DNA of 64,000 bases from Marinicella meishanensis (GTDB lineage: Bacteria > Pseudomonadota > Gammaproteobacteria > Xanthomonadales > Marinicellaceae): positions 248,001 to 312,000 of the forward strand of contig NZ_JAIOUV010000006.1 of the NCBI RefSeq assembly GCF_019931145.1, in the 5' to 3' direction. The notes under the pieces were generated by a model. It worked only from the letters and a program-made list of their open reading frames with translations, made no database searches and was not told the DNA's origin. Position 1 is the first letter of the stretch; each line of letters begins with the position of its first letter. The position numbers were made by a program, and so were the translations under genes. Of the stretch, positions 19,390-31,565 are shown one piece after another.

Positions 19390-19870
19390 ATGCATTGAAG
19401 GCTTCGATGTGACCGGCCCATTCCATGTAATAATCGCTGCGGGCGTATTCTGAAGCAAAAGGGTATGGTTTGCTGACAAAGCCCCAACGGCCATAGAGCT
19501 TGATAGCGGGTTGCAAGGAAGAATGGGTTTCTAAATACAATTGCTTGCCACCGAGTTTGGCGAATTCTTGCAGACTTTGGGCCATCAGTTTGGCCCCGAT
19601 GCCATGGGCTTGGTGGACTGCTGTAACCGCCATTTTGGTCAATTCAATGACGCCTTCGCCATGGTGTTTCAATGCCACGCAACCCACCACCTCATCACCC
19701 AACAGGGCATAGATGATTTGGCCCCCGTGGTCGATGATGTCCTGTGGGTTAGACAGCACCTGTTGATCAATCGGTTCGATCTCGAAATACTTGACCAGCC
19801 ATTCTTCATTGAGGCGCTTAAAATGGGGTGCCAAATGGGCTTGGTGGGTGAGTGTGGTGACTTTTTGCAC
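19388..19870 (-). CDS. GNAT family N-acetyltransferase
   Basis: 160 residues. The acetyl-CoA binding motif A region reads ELTKMAVTAVHQAHGIGAKLM, with the Q/RxxGxG/A pattern in QAHGIGA (about residues 88-94). Upstream strands carry VGCVALKHHGEG and downstream LYLETHSSLQPAIKLYGRWGF, all typical of GNAT proteins that modify amines of small molecules or protein N-termini. The substrate cannot be assigned. It is a single gene, divergent from the SPFH gene with 57 nt between the starts. Confidence 0.88.
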   Translation of the reverse strand: MQKVTTLTHQAHLAPHFKRLNEEWLVKYFEIEPIDQQVLSNPQDIIDHGGQIIYALLGDEVVGCVALKHHGEGVIELTKMAVTAVHQAHGIGAKLMAQSLQEFAKLGGKQLYLETHSSLQPAIKLYGRWGFVSKPYPFASEYARSDYYMEWAGHIEAFNA

Positions 19871-19894
19871 TGAGTTTCCAAGGTGGTTATGATG

Positions 19895-19900
19895 TATAAT
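19895..19900 (+). promoter_or_regulatory. Probable -10 element for the SPFH gene
   Basis: Perfect TATAAT 27 nt before the ATG at 19928, with AAAGGAC as ribosome-binding site in between. The -35 region is poorly conserved. Confidence 0.42.
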
Positions 19901-19927
19901 CTTTATTTTACTTAAAGGACAGCGTTT

Positions 19928-21037
19928 ATGGGTATTTGGGATAAATTATTTGGTGAATTGGTCGATGTGATCGAGTGGACTGATGACACGCGTCACACCC
20001 TGGTTTACCGCTTTCCACGCTATGGCAATGAAATCAAAAATGGGGCCATGCTCACCGTGCGAGAAGGCCAGCTGGCGGTGTTGGTGAATGAAGGTGAGGT
20101 GGCCGATGTGTTCACCCCAGGTTTGTATGAACTGTCCACCGCCAATGTGCCCATTTTGTCTTCTTTACAAGGCTGGAAGCATGGTTTTGAAAGCCCATTC
20201 AAAGCCGAGGTGTACTTTTTCAACACCAAGGTCTTCACCGACATGAAATGGGGCTTGCGCAACCCCTTGATTTTGCGTGACCAAGAATTTGGCGTGATTC
20301 GCATTCGGGCGTTTGGTAGCTATGCCTTCCGCATCAATGATCCGCGCAAGATGATGTCTGAAATTGTCGGCACCGATGGCCATTTTGTGTTGGAGGAAAT
20401 CATTGGCCAATTGAAAAACCTGGTGGTCACGGGCTTTGCCCAAGTGGTCAGCCAGTCGGGCATTCCGGTGTTGGACTTGGCTGCCAGTTATGATGATTTG
20501 GGGCGGTTTTTGACCAGCCAAATCGAACCCATGTTTGCGGCTTATGGCCTGCAGCTGGAAACCATGTTGGTGGAAAATGTGTCGGTGCCGGCGTCGGTGG
20601 AAAAAGCCTTGGATGAACGGGCCAGTTCCATCGCGGTGGGTGATTTGAACCGTTTCACCCGCTACCAACAAGCCCAAGCCATGCGCGATGCCGCCAACAA
20701 TGAATCCGGTGCCGCAGGCGGTGGCATGGCCATGGGCATGGGCTTTGGCATGGCCCAGTCATTTGGGCAAGCATTGACCAAAGGCGATGACACCGACCCG
20801 CTACAGCCGCCACCGCCGCCAGTGCCGACTCAAGTGGTTAAACACTACTTTGCCATCGTTGATGGCGAGCGGGTTGGACCGATTAATTTGGCGGCCGTGG
20901 CTGACATGATTGGCCAGCACCAAATCGATGGCGACACCTTGATGTGGACCGCCGGTATGGATGATTGGGCGACTGCTGAAAGTCTCAGTGATGTGTTGCC
21001 TTTGTTGAACAACCAACCACCACCGATGCCCAGTTGA
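19928..21037 (+). CDS. SPFH-domain protein with C-terminal GYF_2 domain
   Basis: 369 residues. Residues 1 to ~225 form an SPFH/band-7 domain of the 'virion core protein' (YdjI-like) type, starting MGIWDKLFGELVDVIEW. No membrane helix is evident. A Gly/Met-rich linker (about 258-285) and a proline run (about 297-305) lead to a GYF_2 domain (about 308-365) with HYFAIVDGERVGPI and the WTAGMDDWA core, normally a module for binding proline-rich peptides. The next gene, 14 nt downstream after its start is corrected to 21055, encodes a zinc-ribbon protein; the two are commonly paired. A scaffold or membrane-remodelling role is plausible, but the function is unproven. Confidence 0.83.
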   Translation: MGIWDKLFGELVDVIEWTDDTRHTLVYRFPRYGNEIKNGAMLTVREGQLAVLVNEGEVADVFTPGLYELSTANVPILSSLQGWKHGFESPFKAEVYFFNTKVFTDMKWGLRNPLILRDQEFGVIRIRAFGSYAFRINDPRKMMSEIVGTDGHFVLEEIIGQLKNLVVTGFAQVVSQSGIPVLDLAASYDDLGRFLTSQIEPMFAAYGLQLETMLVENVSVPASVEKALDERASSIAVGDLNRFTRYQQAQAMRDAANNESGAAGGGMAMGMGFGMAQSFGQALTKGDDTDPLQPPPPPVPTQVVKHYFAIVDGERVGPINLAAVADMIGQHQIDGDTLMWTAGMDDWATAESLSDVLPLLNNQPPPMPS

Positions 21038-21054
21038 CCTGAAGGCATTCATTG

Positions 21055-22140
21055 ATGATAGATTACACACACTTCAAGTGTAATGAGTGTGGTTCGGATT
21101 TGGATTATGCCATTGGCTTGCACACTTTGAAGTGTGTCAGCTGTGGTGCCGTTGATCCCATTGAAGCGTCGCCATTGGACCTGTATTTGGCGCATGACTA
21201 CAAGGCGGCCATCAGTGACTTGAGTTATTTTGATCCGCAAACCGTCAGTCATGAACTGCAATGTGACAATTGCGGAGCCAATTTCATGCTGCCCGCCAAC
21301 GTCCATGCCGAGGAATGCCCTTATTGTGATTTGAATGTGGTGGTGCCGGTGGACTTGTCACGCAAGCTGCAGCCTGATGGGGTGATGCCATTCATGATTC
21401 ACCAACACCAAGCCGAGGCCTCCTTCAAAAAATGGCTTGGTGGATTGTGGTTTGCCCCCAGCGCACTGAAGCGCAAGGCCATCCAGGCGCGGCCGATTCT
21501 GGGTGCCTACATGCCGCTGTGGGCATTTGATGCCGAAGTCAACAGCCGCTACAGTGGCCAACGGGGTGACAATTACCGCACCACCATGCGCGTGCCAACC
21601 ACCGTCAACGGCAAAACCGTGATGAAAACCAAAACCGTGGTCAAAATCAGGTGGCGTCATGTGTCAGGTCGGGTACACAACAGCTTCGATGATGTGATTG
21701 CATTGGGCACCAACACTTTGCCAATCAAATTCCAGCGTTTTTTGTCTGAATGGGACATGGGCCAAACCCAAAATTACAACGAAAAATACCTCAGCGGCTT
21801 TCGTTCTGAGCTGTATCAAATTGGTCTGCCTGAAGGGTTTCAAATGGCCAAAGAGGTGATGCTATTCACCATACGGGCCACCATCCGGCGTGACATCGGT
21901 GGTGATCACCAGCGCATCCACCACGTCGACTCAGATTACCGCCAAGTGGGTTACAAACTGTTGTTGGCGCCCATGTGGATTTCGGCCTTTAATTTCAAGC
22001 AAAAAACCTATCGCTATGTGATCAATGGGCAAAACGGCAAAGCCCACGGAGAACGGCCTTACAGTTGGATCAAGATCACCGCTTTTGTGCTGACACTGTT
22101 GGCTTTGTTGGGTGGTGGTTATGCCATTTTCAACCAATAG
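21055..22140 (+). CDS. Double zinc-ribbon protein with C-terminal membrane anchor
   Basis: 361 residues from ATG 21055 (TTG at 21052 also in frame). Two zinc ribbons open the protein: C9-x2-C12 with C27-x2-C30, and C70-x2-C73 with C88-x2-C91. A beta-rich central domain follows, and the last ~22 residues form one membrane helix (ITAFVLTLLALLGGGYAIF). Homologues are often mislabelled as PriA helicase, but there is no helicase motif here. It is encoded directly after the SPFH/GYF protein and probably acts with it at the membrane. The biochemical role is unknown. Confidence 0.78.
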   Translation: MIDYTHFKCNECGSDLDYAIGLHTLKCVSCGAVDPIEASPLDLYLAHDYKAAISDLSYFDPQTVSHELQCDNCGANFMLPANVHAEECPYCDLNVVVPVDLSRKLQPDGVMPFMIHQHQAEASFKKWLGGLWFAPSALKRKAIQARPILGAYMPLWAFDAEVNSRYSGQRGDNYRTTMRVPTTVNGKTVMKTKTVVKIRWRHVSGRVHNSFDDVIALGTNTLPIKFQRFLSEWDMGQTQNYNEKYLSGFRSELYQIGLPEGFQMAKEVMLFTIRATIRRDIGGDHQRIHHVDSDYRQVGYKLLLAPMWISAFNFKQKTYRYVINGQNGKAHGERPYSWIKITAFVLTLLALLGGGYAIFNQ

Positions 22141-22256
22141 CCACGACCATTCCGGGATTTTGCCGGATTGATCACCGAATAGCGATAGACAAGACCGAAA
22201 ACAGGCTTTAAACTTAGCACATGTACAACAACGACAAGGTGTTTTAAAAAACCTTA

Positions 22257-23102
22257 ATGACAGAAGACCAGAGTAGGAAAGATTCTGATCCGGACGTTCA
22301 GAAGTCTTGGCTGAGCAAATTGGCCAACCTGTTTACCGATGAGCCGCAAAATCGCGACGATCTGATACAAATTCTCCAAGAAGCCTATCACAACGATTTG
22401 GTTGATGCCGACGCTTTGAGCATGATGAAAGGTGCTTTGAAGGTGTCTGAGCTGCAAGTGCGCCAAGTCATGGTGCCGCGCGCCCAAATGGTGGTGATTC
22501 CACTGGCCTCGGACATCGAAGACATCTTGCCGATCATTGTCGAATCGGGCCATTCACGCTTCCCGGTGGTGGGTGAAGACAAAGATGAATTGGAAGGCAT
22601 CTTGCTGGCCAAAGACGTGTTGAAATCTTTCGTCAAAAGTGAAGCCGATTTCAATATGAAGCAAATCATTCGGCCGGCGGTGGTGATTCCTGAGTCCAAA
22701 CAAGTCAACATCTTGTTGAATGAGTTTCGCACCACGCGCAACCACATGGCGATCATCATTGATGAATATGGTGGGGTGGCTGGTTTGGTGACCATCGAAG
22801 ACATCCTGGAAGAAATCGTGGGAGAAATCGATGATGAATACGACGATCAAGAAGACCCTTATGTGATGAAGGTCAGTGAACAAGTCTTTCGCATCAATGC
22901 CTTGACCACCATCACCGAATTCAATGAACAGTTCGATTTTGACTTCGATGACACCGAATATGACACGGTTGGCGGTTTGGTGGCCAGTGAAGCAGGGCGT
23001 TTACCCGAGACCGGTGAGGTGATCGAAGTGGCCGAAATCGCTTTCAAAGTGGTGAAGGCAGACAAGCGGCGCATTGAATTCGTTGAAATTGACTTGAATT
23101 GA
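22257..23102 (+). CDS. corC: CorC/HlyC-family protein (soluble, CBS pair plus CorC_HlyC domain)
   Basis: 281 residues, close to E. coli CorC/YbeX (292) and lacking the membrane DUF21 domain. Two CBS domains are visible (QVMVPRAQMVVI to LLAKDVLK, and IRPAVVIPESK to LVTIEDILEEIVGEI), followed by the C-terminal CorC_HlyC domain (about 200-280) with FDFDDTEYDTVGGLV. The family is linked to magnesium/cobalt efflux, but the activity of the soluble form is not well defined. In E. coli it sits before lnt (apolipoprotein N-acyltransferase). Here the next gene, 1 nt away, is instead an Lnb-like DUF4105 protein. Confidence 0.9.
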   Translation: MTEDQSRKDSDPDVQKSWLSKLANLFTDEPQNRDDLIQILQEAYHNDLVDADALSMMKGALKVSELQVRQVMVPRAQMVVIPLASDIEDILPIIVESGHSRFPVVGEDKDELEGILLAKDVLKSFVKSEADFNMKQIIRPAVVIPESKQVNILLNEFRTTRNHMAIIIDEYGGVAGLVTIEDILEEIVGEIDDEYDDQEDPYVMKVSEQVFRINALTTITEFNEQFDFDFDDTEYDTVGGLVASEAGRLPETGEVIEVAEIAFKVVKADKRRIEFVEIDLN

Positions 23103-23103
23103 T

Positions 23104-24147
23104 TTGAAACGCCTGCTGCTGTTGTTGATTTGTGTGCTTGGTGCCGTGCCAGCAGCGGCCCAACAAGTGCGGCTGATCACCATCGGTCCGGGTGATGCGT
23201 TCTGGTCAGCTTATGGCCACACCGCCATTGCCATTGATGATGAGGTGTACGGTTTTGGTTATTTCAGTTTCGATTTGGAAACCATCAAGGCCTTCATCAA
23301 CAACCAGATGATGTATGAGCTGGGACTCAGTTCAAGCAACCACGAACACCATTTGGCACGATCACAAAACCGCGATTTCAGTGTCATCACCTTGGACTTG
23401 GAGCCTGCTCAAGTGGCGGCCATCAGCCATTACCTGCAATGGCATTACCGACCGGAAAACCAAACCTATCGCTACGACTACTTTTTGCAAAATTGTGCCA
23501 CCAAGATCCGCGATTTGCTGATCCTGGCTTGGCCGAATCGTTGGGAGCAGGACAGTCAACAAACCACTGAGAGCAGTTATTTTGACCTCACTTTTCCTGC
23601 CCGCCATCAAGGTTTGATGAATTTGGGCTTGGCGATGGGCTATGGCCCGGCTGCCTATGCGCCCCGCACAGACTGGGAACTGATGGCATTTCCGGTACAT
23701 TTGGAACGGCATCTGCTGCAAATGGGCTTGCCCCAAGTGGGTGAACGGGATTTGCTGTTTGATGCCCATCATGCCCAAGGTTTGAGGTATTACTGGCTGA
23801 CCCATTGGGCCTTGCTGTCCTGGCTGCTGTTGTGGACTTTGTTGTTGTCACGCCCCTGGGTTGCGGCGGCCAAAGCCTGGTTTTGGGTGCATGGCTTGAT
23901 CGGCGTGGTGCTGTTGGCTGGGTGGTGGTTGACGCCCCATCAAGTGATGGCTTGGAATGCCAACATCCTGTTGTTCACCCCCTTGGGTTGGTTCACGGCC
24001 TGGTGGCCGCGGCTCAAATTGGCGGTGGGATTGGGGTGGCTGTTGTGGTTGCTGATCAGTGTTTGGCTGGGGGCCTGGTATTTGTTGCCACTGTTGTTAC
24101 CGGCTGGCTTGGCTTGGCGTCGGCTGTCTGTGCCCCACCAGACCTGA
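23104..24147 (+). CDS. DUF4105 (Lnb-like N-terminal domain) membrane protein
   Basis: 347 residues from TTG 23104, chosen because the signal peptide (KRLLLLLICVLGAVPAAAQ) starts exactly there, 1 nt after the corC stop. The periplasmic part (about 20-220) has the DUF4105 pattern: GHTAIAI with a candidate catalytic His, then FLQNCATKIRD with a candidate catalytic Cys. About five membrane helices fill residues 225-340. The same layout is seen in Lnb, the lipoprotein intramolecular transacylase of some Gram-positives, and Pfam names the domain after it. Transacylase activity here is inference from domain and from the corC neighbour, which in E. coli precedes lnt. A cysteine hydrolase role is the main alternative. 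Confidence 0.72.
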   Translation: MKRLLLLLICVLGAVPAAAQQVRLITIGPGDAFWSAYGHTAIAIDDEVYGFGYFSFDLETIKAFINNQMMYELGLSSSNHEHHLARSQNRDFSVITLDLEPAQVAAISHYLQWHYRPENQTYRYDYFLQNCATKIRDLLILAWPNRWEQDSQQTTESSYFDLTFPARHQGLMNLGLAMGYGPAAYAPRTDWELMAFPVHLERHLLQMGLPQVGERDLLFDAHHAQGLRYYWLTHWALLSWLLLWTLLLSRPWVAAAKAWFWVHGLIGVVLLAGWWLTPHQVMAWNANILLFTPLGWFTAWWPRLKLAVGLGWLLWLLISVWLGAWYLLPLLLPAGLAWRRLSVPHQT

Positions 24148-24148
24148 T

Positions 24149-24733
24149 TCAATCGGCAAACACCGCTTGACCTTTACTGAGGTTTTGCACATTCTGCTTG
24201 AAAGGCTTGCTGGCCGAGGTCGGGATGGACACGACACACTGCACACCGGTGGCCTGAAACTCTTGACTGATCACCGCACCGCCCAAATCGCTGACCAATT
24301 TGAACAACGGTTGACTGCAAGCGAAGGGGACCAACACCTGACTCGTGTCCATCGGCACATGATGGGCGCAAGGGGCCTGTTGCAGGTTTTTGGCGATGGT
24401 GCCACCATAGGCCCTGGCCAAACCACCGGTGCCGAGTTTGATGCCACCATAATGGCGAATCACCAAAGCCCCAATGCAGTCAAAACCGGCACCATCGATG
24501 GCGGCCAAAATGGGCTTGCCTGCTGTGCCAGACGGCTCACCGTCATCATTGAATCGGTATTCACTGCCAATGCGGTAGGCCCAACAATTGTGGGTGGCAT
24601 TGAGGTCTTGATGTTGTTCCAGGAAGTGGAAAAAGTCTGTGGGGGAGTCGACTGGGCCGCAAACACCAATGAAGAGGCTCTTTTTGATCACCGCTTCATT
24701 GGTGTGGGTTTGGGTGATGACCTTATTGGTCAA
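24149..24733 (-). CDS. yigZ: IMPACT family protein (YigZ-like)
   Basis: About 194 residues from a proposed TTG at 24733, which overlaps the preceding gene by 11 nt; an ATG at 24817 would overlap it by 95 nt and add unlike residues. The family core is clear: EAVIKKSLFIG, then ATHNCWAYRIG, FNDDGEPSGTAGKPIL and VIRHYGGIKLGTGGLARAYGG. E. coli YigZ is 204 residues. The C-terminal part is the EF-G-IV-like DUF1949 domain. A link to translation control is known only for the eukaryotic relative IMPACT; the bacterial role is not established. It is probably cotranscribed with the small anchored protein. Confidence 0.85.
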   Translation of the reverse strand: MTNKVITQTHTNEAVIKKSLFIGVCGPVDSPTDFFHFLEQHQDLNATHNCWAYRIGSEYRFNDDGEPSGTAGKPILAAIDGAGFDCIGALVIRHYGGIKLGTGGLARAYGGTIAKNLQQAPCAHHVPMDTSQVLVPFACSQPLFKLVSDLGGAVISQEFQATGVQCVVSIPTSASKPFKQNVQNLSKGQAVFAD

Positions 24734-25166
24734 GAAATTTGGCCGGGATGGCGGTGTTTGGATAAGCCTTGCCCATGAAGCCAACGATGTTTCTGACCAT
24801 TTCCAGGTTGCCGTCATTGTGGAAACGTTCCAGGGCTTCCAGTGCTTTATCGGCAGTTTGGTAACGCATGGCCATGCTCATGTGCATCCGTGCTTCGGCC
24901 ATGGCCGCTTCTTTTTCTTGTTGGGTCATGGCCTGCAAGGCTTCGCGATCCACCTCCGGCTGGACCACCGTGACGGTGGGTTCAGCCACCAATTGTTCGG
25001 TGGGTTTGACTTCATCAACAGGTTGCAGATCGGCACTCACTGTGGCCGATTTGGCAGTTGTTTCGTCACCGTCTCCGGCCATGAATTTCCAGCCCAATGC
25101 GGCCACAAACAACAAGCCGGCAACGATCAAAAAGGGTACCAATACAGATTTAGATTGGGTAGTCAT
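24723..25166 (-). CDS. Small N-terminally anchored hypothetical protein
   Basis: 147 residues, not recognised. A single membrane helix (about 9-25) with three N-terminal polar/basic residues predicts an N-in anchor. The rest is acidic (residues 30-75 low complexity with many Glu, Val and Pro) and then a Met/Ala-rich helical part with the charged stretch QQEKEAAMAEARMHMSMA (about 80-100). A GAGGA ribosome-binding site precedes the ATG. It lies between xseA and yigZ on the same strand and overlaps the proposed yigZ start by 11 nt. No catalytic motif seen. Confidence 0.65.
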   Translation of the reverse strand: MTTQSKSVLVPFLIVAGLLFVAALGWKFMAGDGDETTAKSATVSADLQPVDEVKPTEQLVAEPTVTVVQPEVDREALQAMTQQEKEAAMAEARMHMSMAMRYQTADKALEALERFHNDGNLEMVRNIVGFMGKAYPNTAIPAKFLDQ

Positions 25167-25215
25167 GCTTTTAAGTCCTCGTAGTGTGGTGTTTCAAACG
25201 GAGCGATTAGATCAC

Positions 25216-28068
<2,853 letters not shown>

Positions 28069-28099
28069 ACCCAAACACATTGCACATGAGGGCCTGGCC

Positions 28100-29653
28100 A
28101 TGATGGACATCAAACACAGCAAAATCCTGATCCTGGATTACGGATCACAATACACCCAGTTGATTGCCCGCCGGGTGCGTGAGTTGAACGTATACTGTGA
28201 AATTTATGCCTGGGATGCCGAAACCCAGGCGATCGAGGATTTTGCCCCTCAGGGCATCATCTTATCGGGCAGCCCGGAATCGGTGCACATGGACAATGCC
28301 CCCACCTTGAATGAGGTGGTGCTGCGCCTGAATGTACCCGTTTTGGGCATTTGCTATGGCATGCAGCTGTTGAACCAACATTTTGGCGGTGAAGTGGCTG
28401 GCTCCGATGAAAAAGAATTTGGCTATGCCCAAGTCAACATGACCGGACAATCGGTGTTGTTTGATCAAGTCAAGCACCAGCAATTGGACGTGTGGATGAG
28501 TCATGGCGACAAAGTGCACACCGTGGCCCCAGTGTTTGAATCCATTGCCCATACCAGCTCCACACCCTATGCGGCCTTTGCCCACCAAGACTTGCCGCTG
28601 TATGGTGTGCAGTTCCACCCCGAAGTCGAGCACACCGTCGACGGGCGGGAAATCCTGGGTCAGTTTGTGCACCACATTTGTGGCTGTGAAAAATTGTGGC
28701 GCACCGACAACATCATTGACACCCATGTCGACAGCATCCGCGAGTTGGTCGGCGATGAAAAGGTCTTGTTGGGCTTGTCCGGCGGGGTTGATTCTTCGGT
28801 GGTGGCGGCCTTGATGCACAAAGCCATCGGTGACCAACTGGTTTGTGTGTTTGTTGACACCGGCCTGTTGCGTTATCAGGAAGGCGATCAAGTGATGCAA
28901 ACCATGGCCGATAAAATGGACATCAACGTGATTCGGGTCAATGCCCAGGATCAGTATTTCGACGCCCTGGCCGGGGCCACCGATCCGGAGCGCAAACGCA
29001 AAATCATTGGTGAGTTGTTCATCCGCATTTTCGAACAACAAGCCCAAGAGTTGGATGACATCCAATGGCTGGCCCAAGGCACCATTTATCCGGATGTGAT
29101 TGAATCAGCGGGTTCGGCCACCGGCAAAGCCCACGTCATCAAATCGCACCACAATGTGGGTGGTTTGCCCGAAGATTTGTCGCTGAAATTGATTGAGCCC
29201 TTGAAAGACTTGTTCAAGGATGAAGTGCGCAAACTCGGTGTCTCATTGGGCCTGGCACCGGAAATGGTCTACCGCCACCCATTCCCAGGTCCCGGCCTGG
29301 GGGTGCGAATTTTGGGTGAAGTCAAAGCCGAGTACGCCGACATCTTGGCCCGGGCCGATCACATCTTCATCGAGGAACTCAGGAACCACGATTTGTATGA
29401 CCAAACCAGCCAGGCTTTTGCCGTGTTCCTGCCGGTTAAATCGGTGGGCGTGGTGGGCGATGCCCGCCGTTATGAGTATGTCATCGCCTTGCGGGCGGTG
29501 GAAACCATCGATTTCATGACAGCCCGTTGGGCGCACCTGCCATATGCATTTATTGATTTGGTTTCTCGTAGAATTATCAATGAGATAGATAAGGTTTCTC
29601 GAGTGGTTTATGATGTTTCCAGTAAGCCACCTGCCACCATTGAATGGGAATAA
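28100..29653 (+). CDS. guaA: GMP synthase (glutamine-hydrolysing)
   Basis: 517 residues from ATG 28100, or 516 from the adjacent ATG at 28103; the longest frame from 28013 overlaps guaB. The N-terminal class I glutamine amidotransferase has the nucleophile in [10 protein letters not shown] and the His/Glu in [10 protein letters not shown]. The ATP-pyrophosphatase domain has the PP-loop [13 protein letters not shown], and the C-terminal dimer domain ends in KPPATIEWE. It converts XMP to GMP, directly after guaB. The end overlaps the tadA start by 10 nt. Confidence 0.97.
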   Translation: MMDIKHSKILILDYGSQYTQLIARRVRELNVYCEIYAWDAETQAIEDFAPQGIILSGSPESVHMDNAPTLNEVVLRLNVPVLGICYGMQLLNQHFGGEVAGSDEKEFGYAQVNMTGQSVLFDQVKHQQLDVWMSHGDKVHTVAPVFESIAHTSSTPYAAFAHQDLPLYGVQFHPEVEHTVDGREILGQFVHHICGCEKLWRTDNIIDTHVDSIRELVGDEKVLLGLSGGVDSSVVAALMHKAIGDQLVCVFVDTGLLRYQEGDQVMQTMADKMDINVIRVNAQDQYFDALAGATDPERKRKIIGELFIRIFEQQAQELDDIQWLAQGTIYPDVIESAGSATGKAHVIKSHHNVGGLPEDLSLKLIEPLKDLFKDEVRKLGVSLGLAPEMVYRHPFPGPGLGVRILGEVKAEYADILARADHIFIEELRNHDLYDQTSQAFAVFLPVKSVGVVGDARRYEYVIALRAVETIDFMTARWAHLPYAFIDLVSRRIINEIDKVSRVVYDVSSKPPATIEWE

Positions 29654-30141
29654 GCCCCGCCACAGACCGCGAATTCATGCAACTGGCCATGGCCCAGGCC
29701 CAGCAGGCCGCTGCCGCCGGCGAAGTGCCGGTGGGCGCGGTGGTGGTGTTGGCCGGTGAAGTCATCGCTGCGGCGCACAACCAAGTCATCACTTTACACG
29801 ACCCCACCGCCCATGCCGAAGTGCTGGCCATGCGCCAAGCCGGACAGCGGGTGGGCAACTACCGTTTGGTGGATTGTACCTTGTACGTGACATTGGAGCC
29901 GTGTTCCATGTGTGTTGGTGCTTGCATCCATGCCCGCATCAAACGCTTGGTCTATGGCGCCAGTGATCCCAAGACCGGTGCGGTGGCCAGTGTCGATCAG
30001 CTGTTAGAGCGAGACCACCACAACCATCGGGTCGACGCACAGGGTGGGGTGGAAGCCACCGCCTGTGGTCAGATGTTGACTGACTTTTTTGCCGCCCGTC
30101 GCTTGCAGCACAAGGCACAACAACGTCAAGACAACGAATAA
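29644..30141 (+). CDS. tadA: tRNA-specific adenosine deaminase
   Basis: 165 residues (E. coli 167). The zinc ligands and catalytic Glu are visible in [10 protein letters not shown] and [10 protein letters not shown], and VPVGAVVV near the N-terminus matches the family. The enzyme makes inosine at the wobble position 34 of tRNA-Arg(ACG). The ATG at 29644 overlaps the guaA stop by 10 nt and gives an N-terminus matching E. coli TadA; ATG 29677 is an alternative. The 3' end overlaps the convergent CPBP gene by 16 nt. Confidence 0.93.
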   Translation: MGISPATDREFMQLAMAQAQQAAAAGEVPVGAVVVLAGEVIAAAHNQVITLHDPTAHAEVLAMRQAGQRVGNYRLVDCTLYVTLEPCSMCVGACIHARIKRLVYGASDPKTGAVASVDQLLERDHHNHRVDAQGGVEATACGQMLTDFFAARRLQHKAQQRQDNE

Positions 30142-30806
30142 AACCCGAAGGTCAGGGCGTTGTGGGTCATGTGAGCCAGCACCGCTGGCAGCAAACGGCC
30201 GCTGCGCACAGTCAACCATGCATACAGCAAGCCAGCCAAGAACAAACTGATGAAAGCCGGCCACTGCCAATGAATCAAAGCAAACAACATGGCACTGATC
30301 ACCGCCGCCAACCACACGGGCATGTGGGTCTGAAAGCCCCTGAATAAGCACCCACGAAACAACCATTCTTCCAGCCAAGGCGTCAGGCACACGGTGCTGA
30401 TTAACACGGAAATCAACCAAAAATTTTGTTGGGCCGCTTGCCACCGCTTGATGTCGTTGGCTTGTTCACCACCAAAGGCGGTGATCAACCATTGGTCCAT
30501 AACCCACAACAACACCGCCAGCAGCACAGCGACCAGCAACCAGCTGGTGATTGGCTGATCGGAGCCTGAGGCCCTCTTGAGCGGCCGCCCAAAGCGCCAA
30601 ATGGTCCAAGCAACCAAGCCCAAGGAAATGGATTGGTAAAGCAACATTGGGGTCATTGGACTGGGTGGTAGGCGGGGCAGCAGCCACAAAAACAATCCAG
30701 TCCACAACAACCACAAAAACACCAAGCCCAGTGTGTGGGCCAGTGACAATGAGGCCTGCCACCATGGTATGGTCTGGGTTGGGTCTGTTTGCTTCAGTGT
30801 GGCCAA
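30126..30806 (-). CDS. CPBP family intramembrane glutamic endopeptidase
   Basis: 226 residues with about six to seven hydrophobic segments. The CPBP/Abi signatures are present: EEWLFRG (the EExxxR motif), then FALIHWQW (FxxxH) and a late HMTHN. Members of this family cleave within membranes, as in CAAX-processing type II proteases, or act in bacteriocin self-immunity. The gene starts at a TTG immediately after the stop of the lytic transglycosylase gene (TGATTG), which suggests translational coupling. The 3' end overlaps tadA by 16 nt on the opposite strand. Confidence 0.86.
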   Translation of the reverse strand: MATLKQTDPTQTIPWWQASLSLAHTLGLVFLWLLWTGLFLWLLPRLPPSPMTPMLLYQSISLGLVAWTIWRFGRPLKRASGSDQPITSWLLVAVLLAVLLWVMDQWLITAFGGEQANDIKRWQAAQQNFWLISVLISTVCLTPWLEEWLFRGCLFRGFQTHMPVWLAAVISAMLFALIHWQWPAFISLFLAGLLYAWLTVRSGRLLPAVLAHMTHNALTFGFYSLS

Positions 30807-31499
30807 TCAGCGACTGGAGGCGCTGGAGAAGGTGGTGCTGTTCGAGTTGCGACCCGTGGCGGCGGCTTGTTGGGCCGAACGCTGGTAGCGGGCATACAGG
30901 ATTTTCACCCGACGCACGTACTCTTGGGTTTCTGGAAATGGTGGGATGGTGCGGCCATAGCGTTCAACCGCGGTTTCACCTGAGTTATACGCCGCCAAAT
31001 ACACATCCATGCTGCTGTAGGTGTTTTGTAAGTGGCGCAAGTAAGCGGCACCGCCATTGATGTTTTGTAATGGATCAAATGGGTTGCTGACCTGATAGGT
31101 TTGTTGGGTCAAGGGCATCAGCTGCATCAAACCTTGGGCTCCGGCTGACGAGACTGCCTTGGGTTTGAAGGCCGACTCGGCGTGAATCACAGCTTTCAAC
31201 AGGGATTCTTTGATGTTGTGCTTGCGTGCTGCGCTGGCAATTTCCAGGTTGAATTTGTTCTCGATCAATGGCGTGGTGTTCCAGTTGATGGAGTTTCTCC
31301 AAGCCCGACACTCGGGGCAGCGGACATTGAGGATGGAGTAGGATTTACCCGCAGGCTTTTTCGATGAATAGTGTATAATTCCCTGTTTATCAACATGCTT
31401 ATAAACTTTCATGTTTTTGCTGGCCACGGCCAACTGGCTCATGAACAACAACAGCAAGCACCAGATCAATCGATTGTGGGTCAAACGCAGCAAAGGCAT
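30807..31499 (-). CDS. Lytic transglycosylase with DUF4124 domain
   Basis: 230 residues from ATG 31499, which directly precedes a signal peptide (about 1-27). A frame from 31532 is open too. A short DUF4124 module (VYKHVDKQGIIHYSSKKP) is followed by an SLT domain with the catalytic Glu at about E108 (AVIHAESAF), then GAQGLMQLMP and AAYNSGE. The enzyme cleaves peptidoglycan with formation of 1,6-anhydro ends in the periplasm. A Cys pair (RCPEC) lies between the domains. It is followed without gap by the CPBP protease gene. Confidence 0.88.
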   Translation of the reverse strand: MPLLRLTHNRLIWCLLLLFMSQLAVASKNMKVYKHVDKQGIIHYSSKKPAGKSYSILNVRCPECRAWRNSINWNTTPLIENKFNLEIASAARKHNIKESLLKAVIHAESAFKPKAVSSAGAQGLMQLMPLTQQTYQVSNPFDPLQNINGGAAYLRHLQNTYSSMDVYLAAYNSGETAVERYGRTIPPFPETQEYVRRVKILYARYQRSAQQAAATGRNSNSTTFSSASSR

Positions 31500-31565
31500 A
31501 TGTGAAGTAACAACCAGTTTATGAATCATCAAATTATAAAGAAATCAAAGGGTTTTAACAAACTG

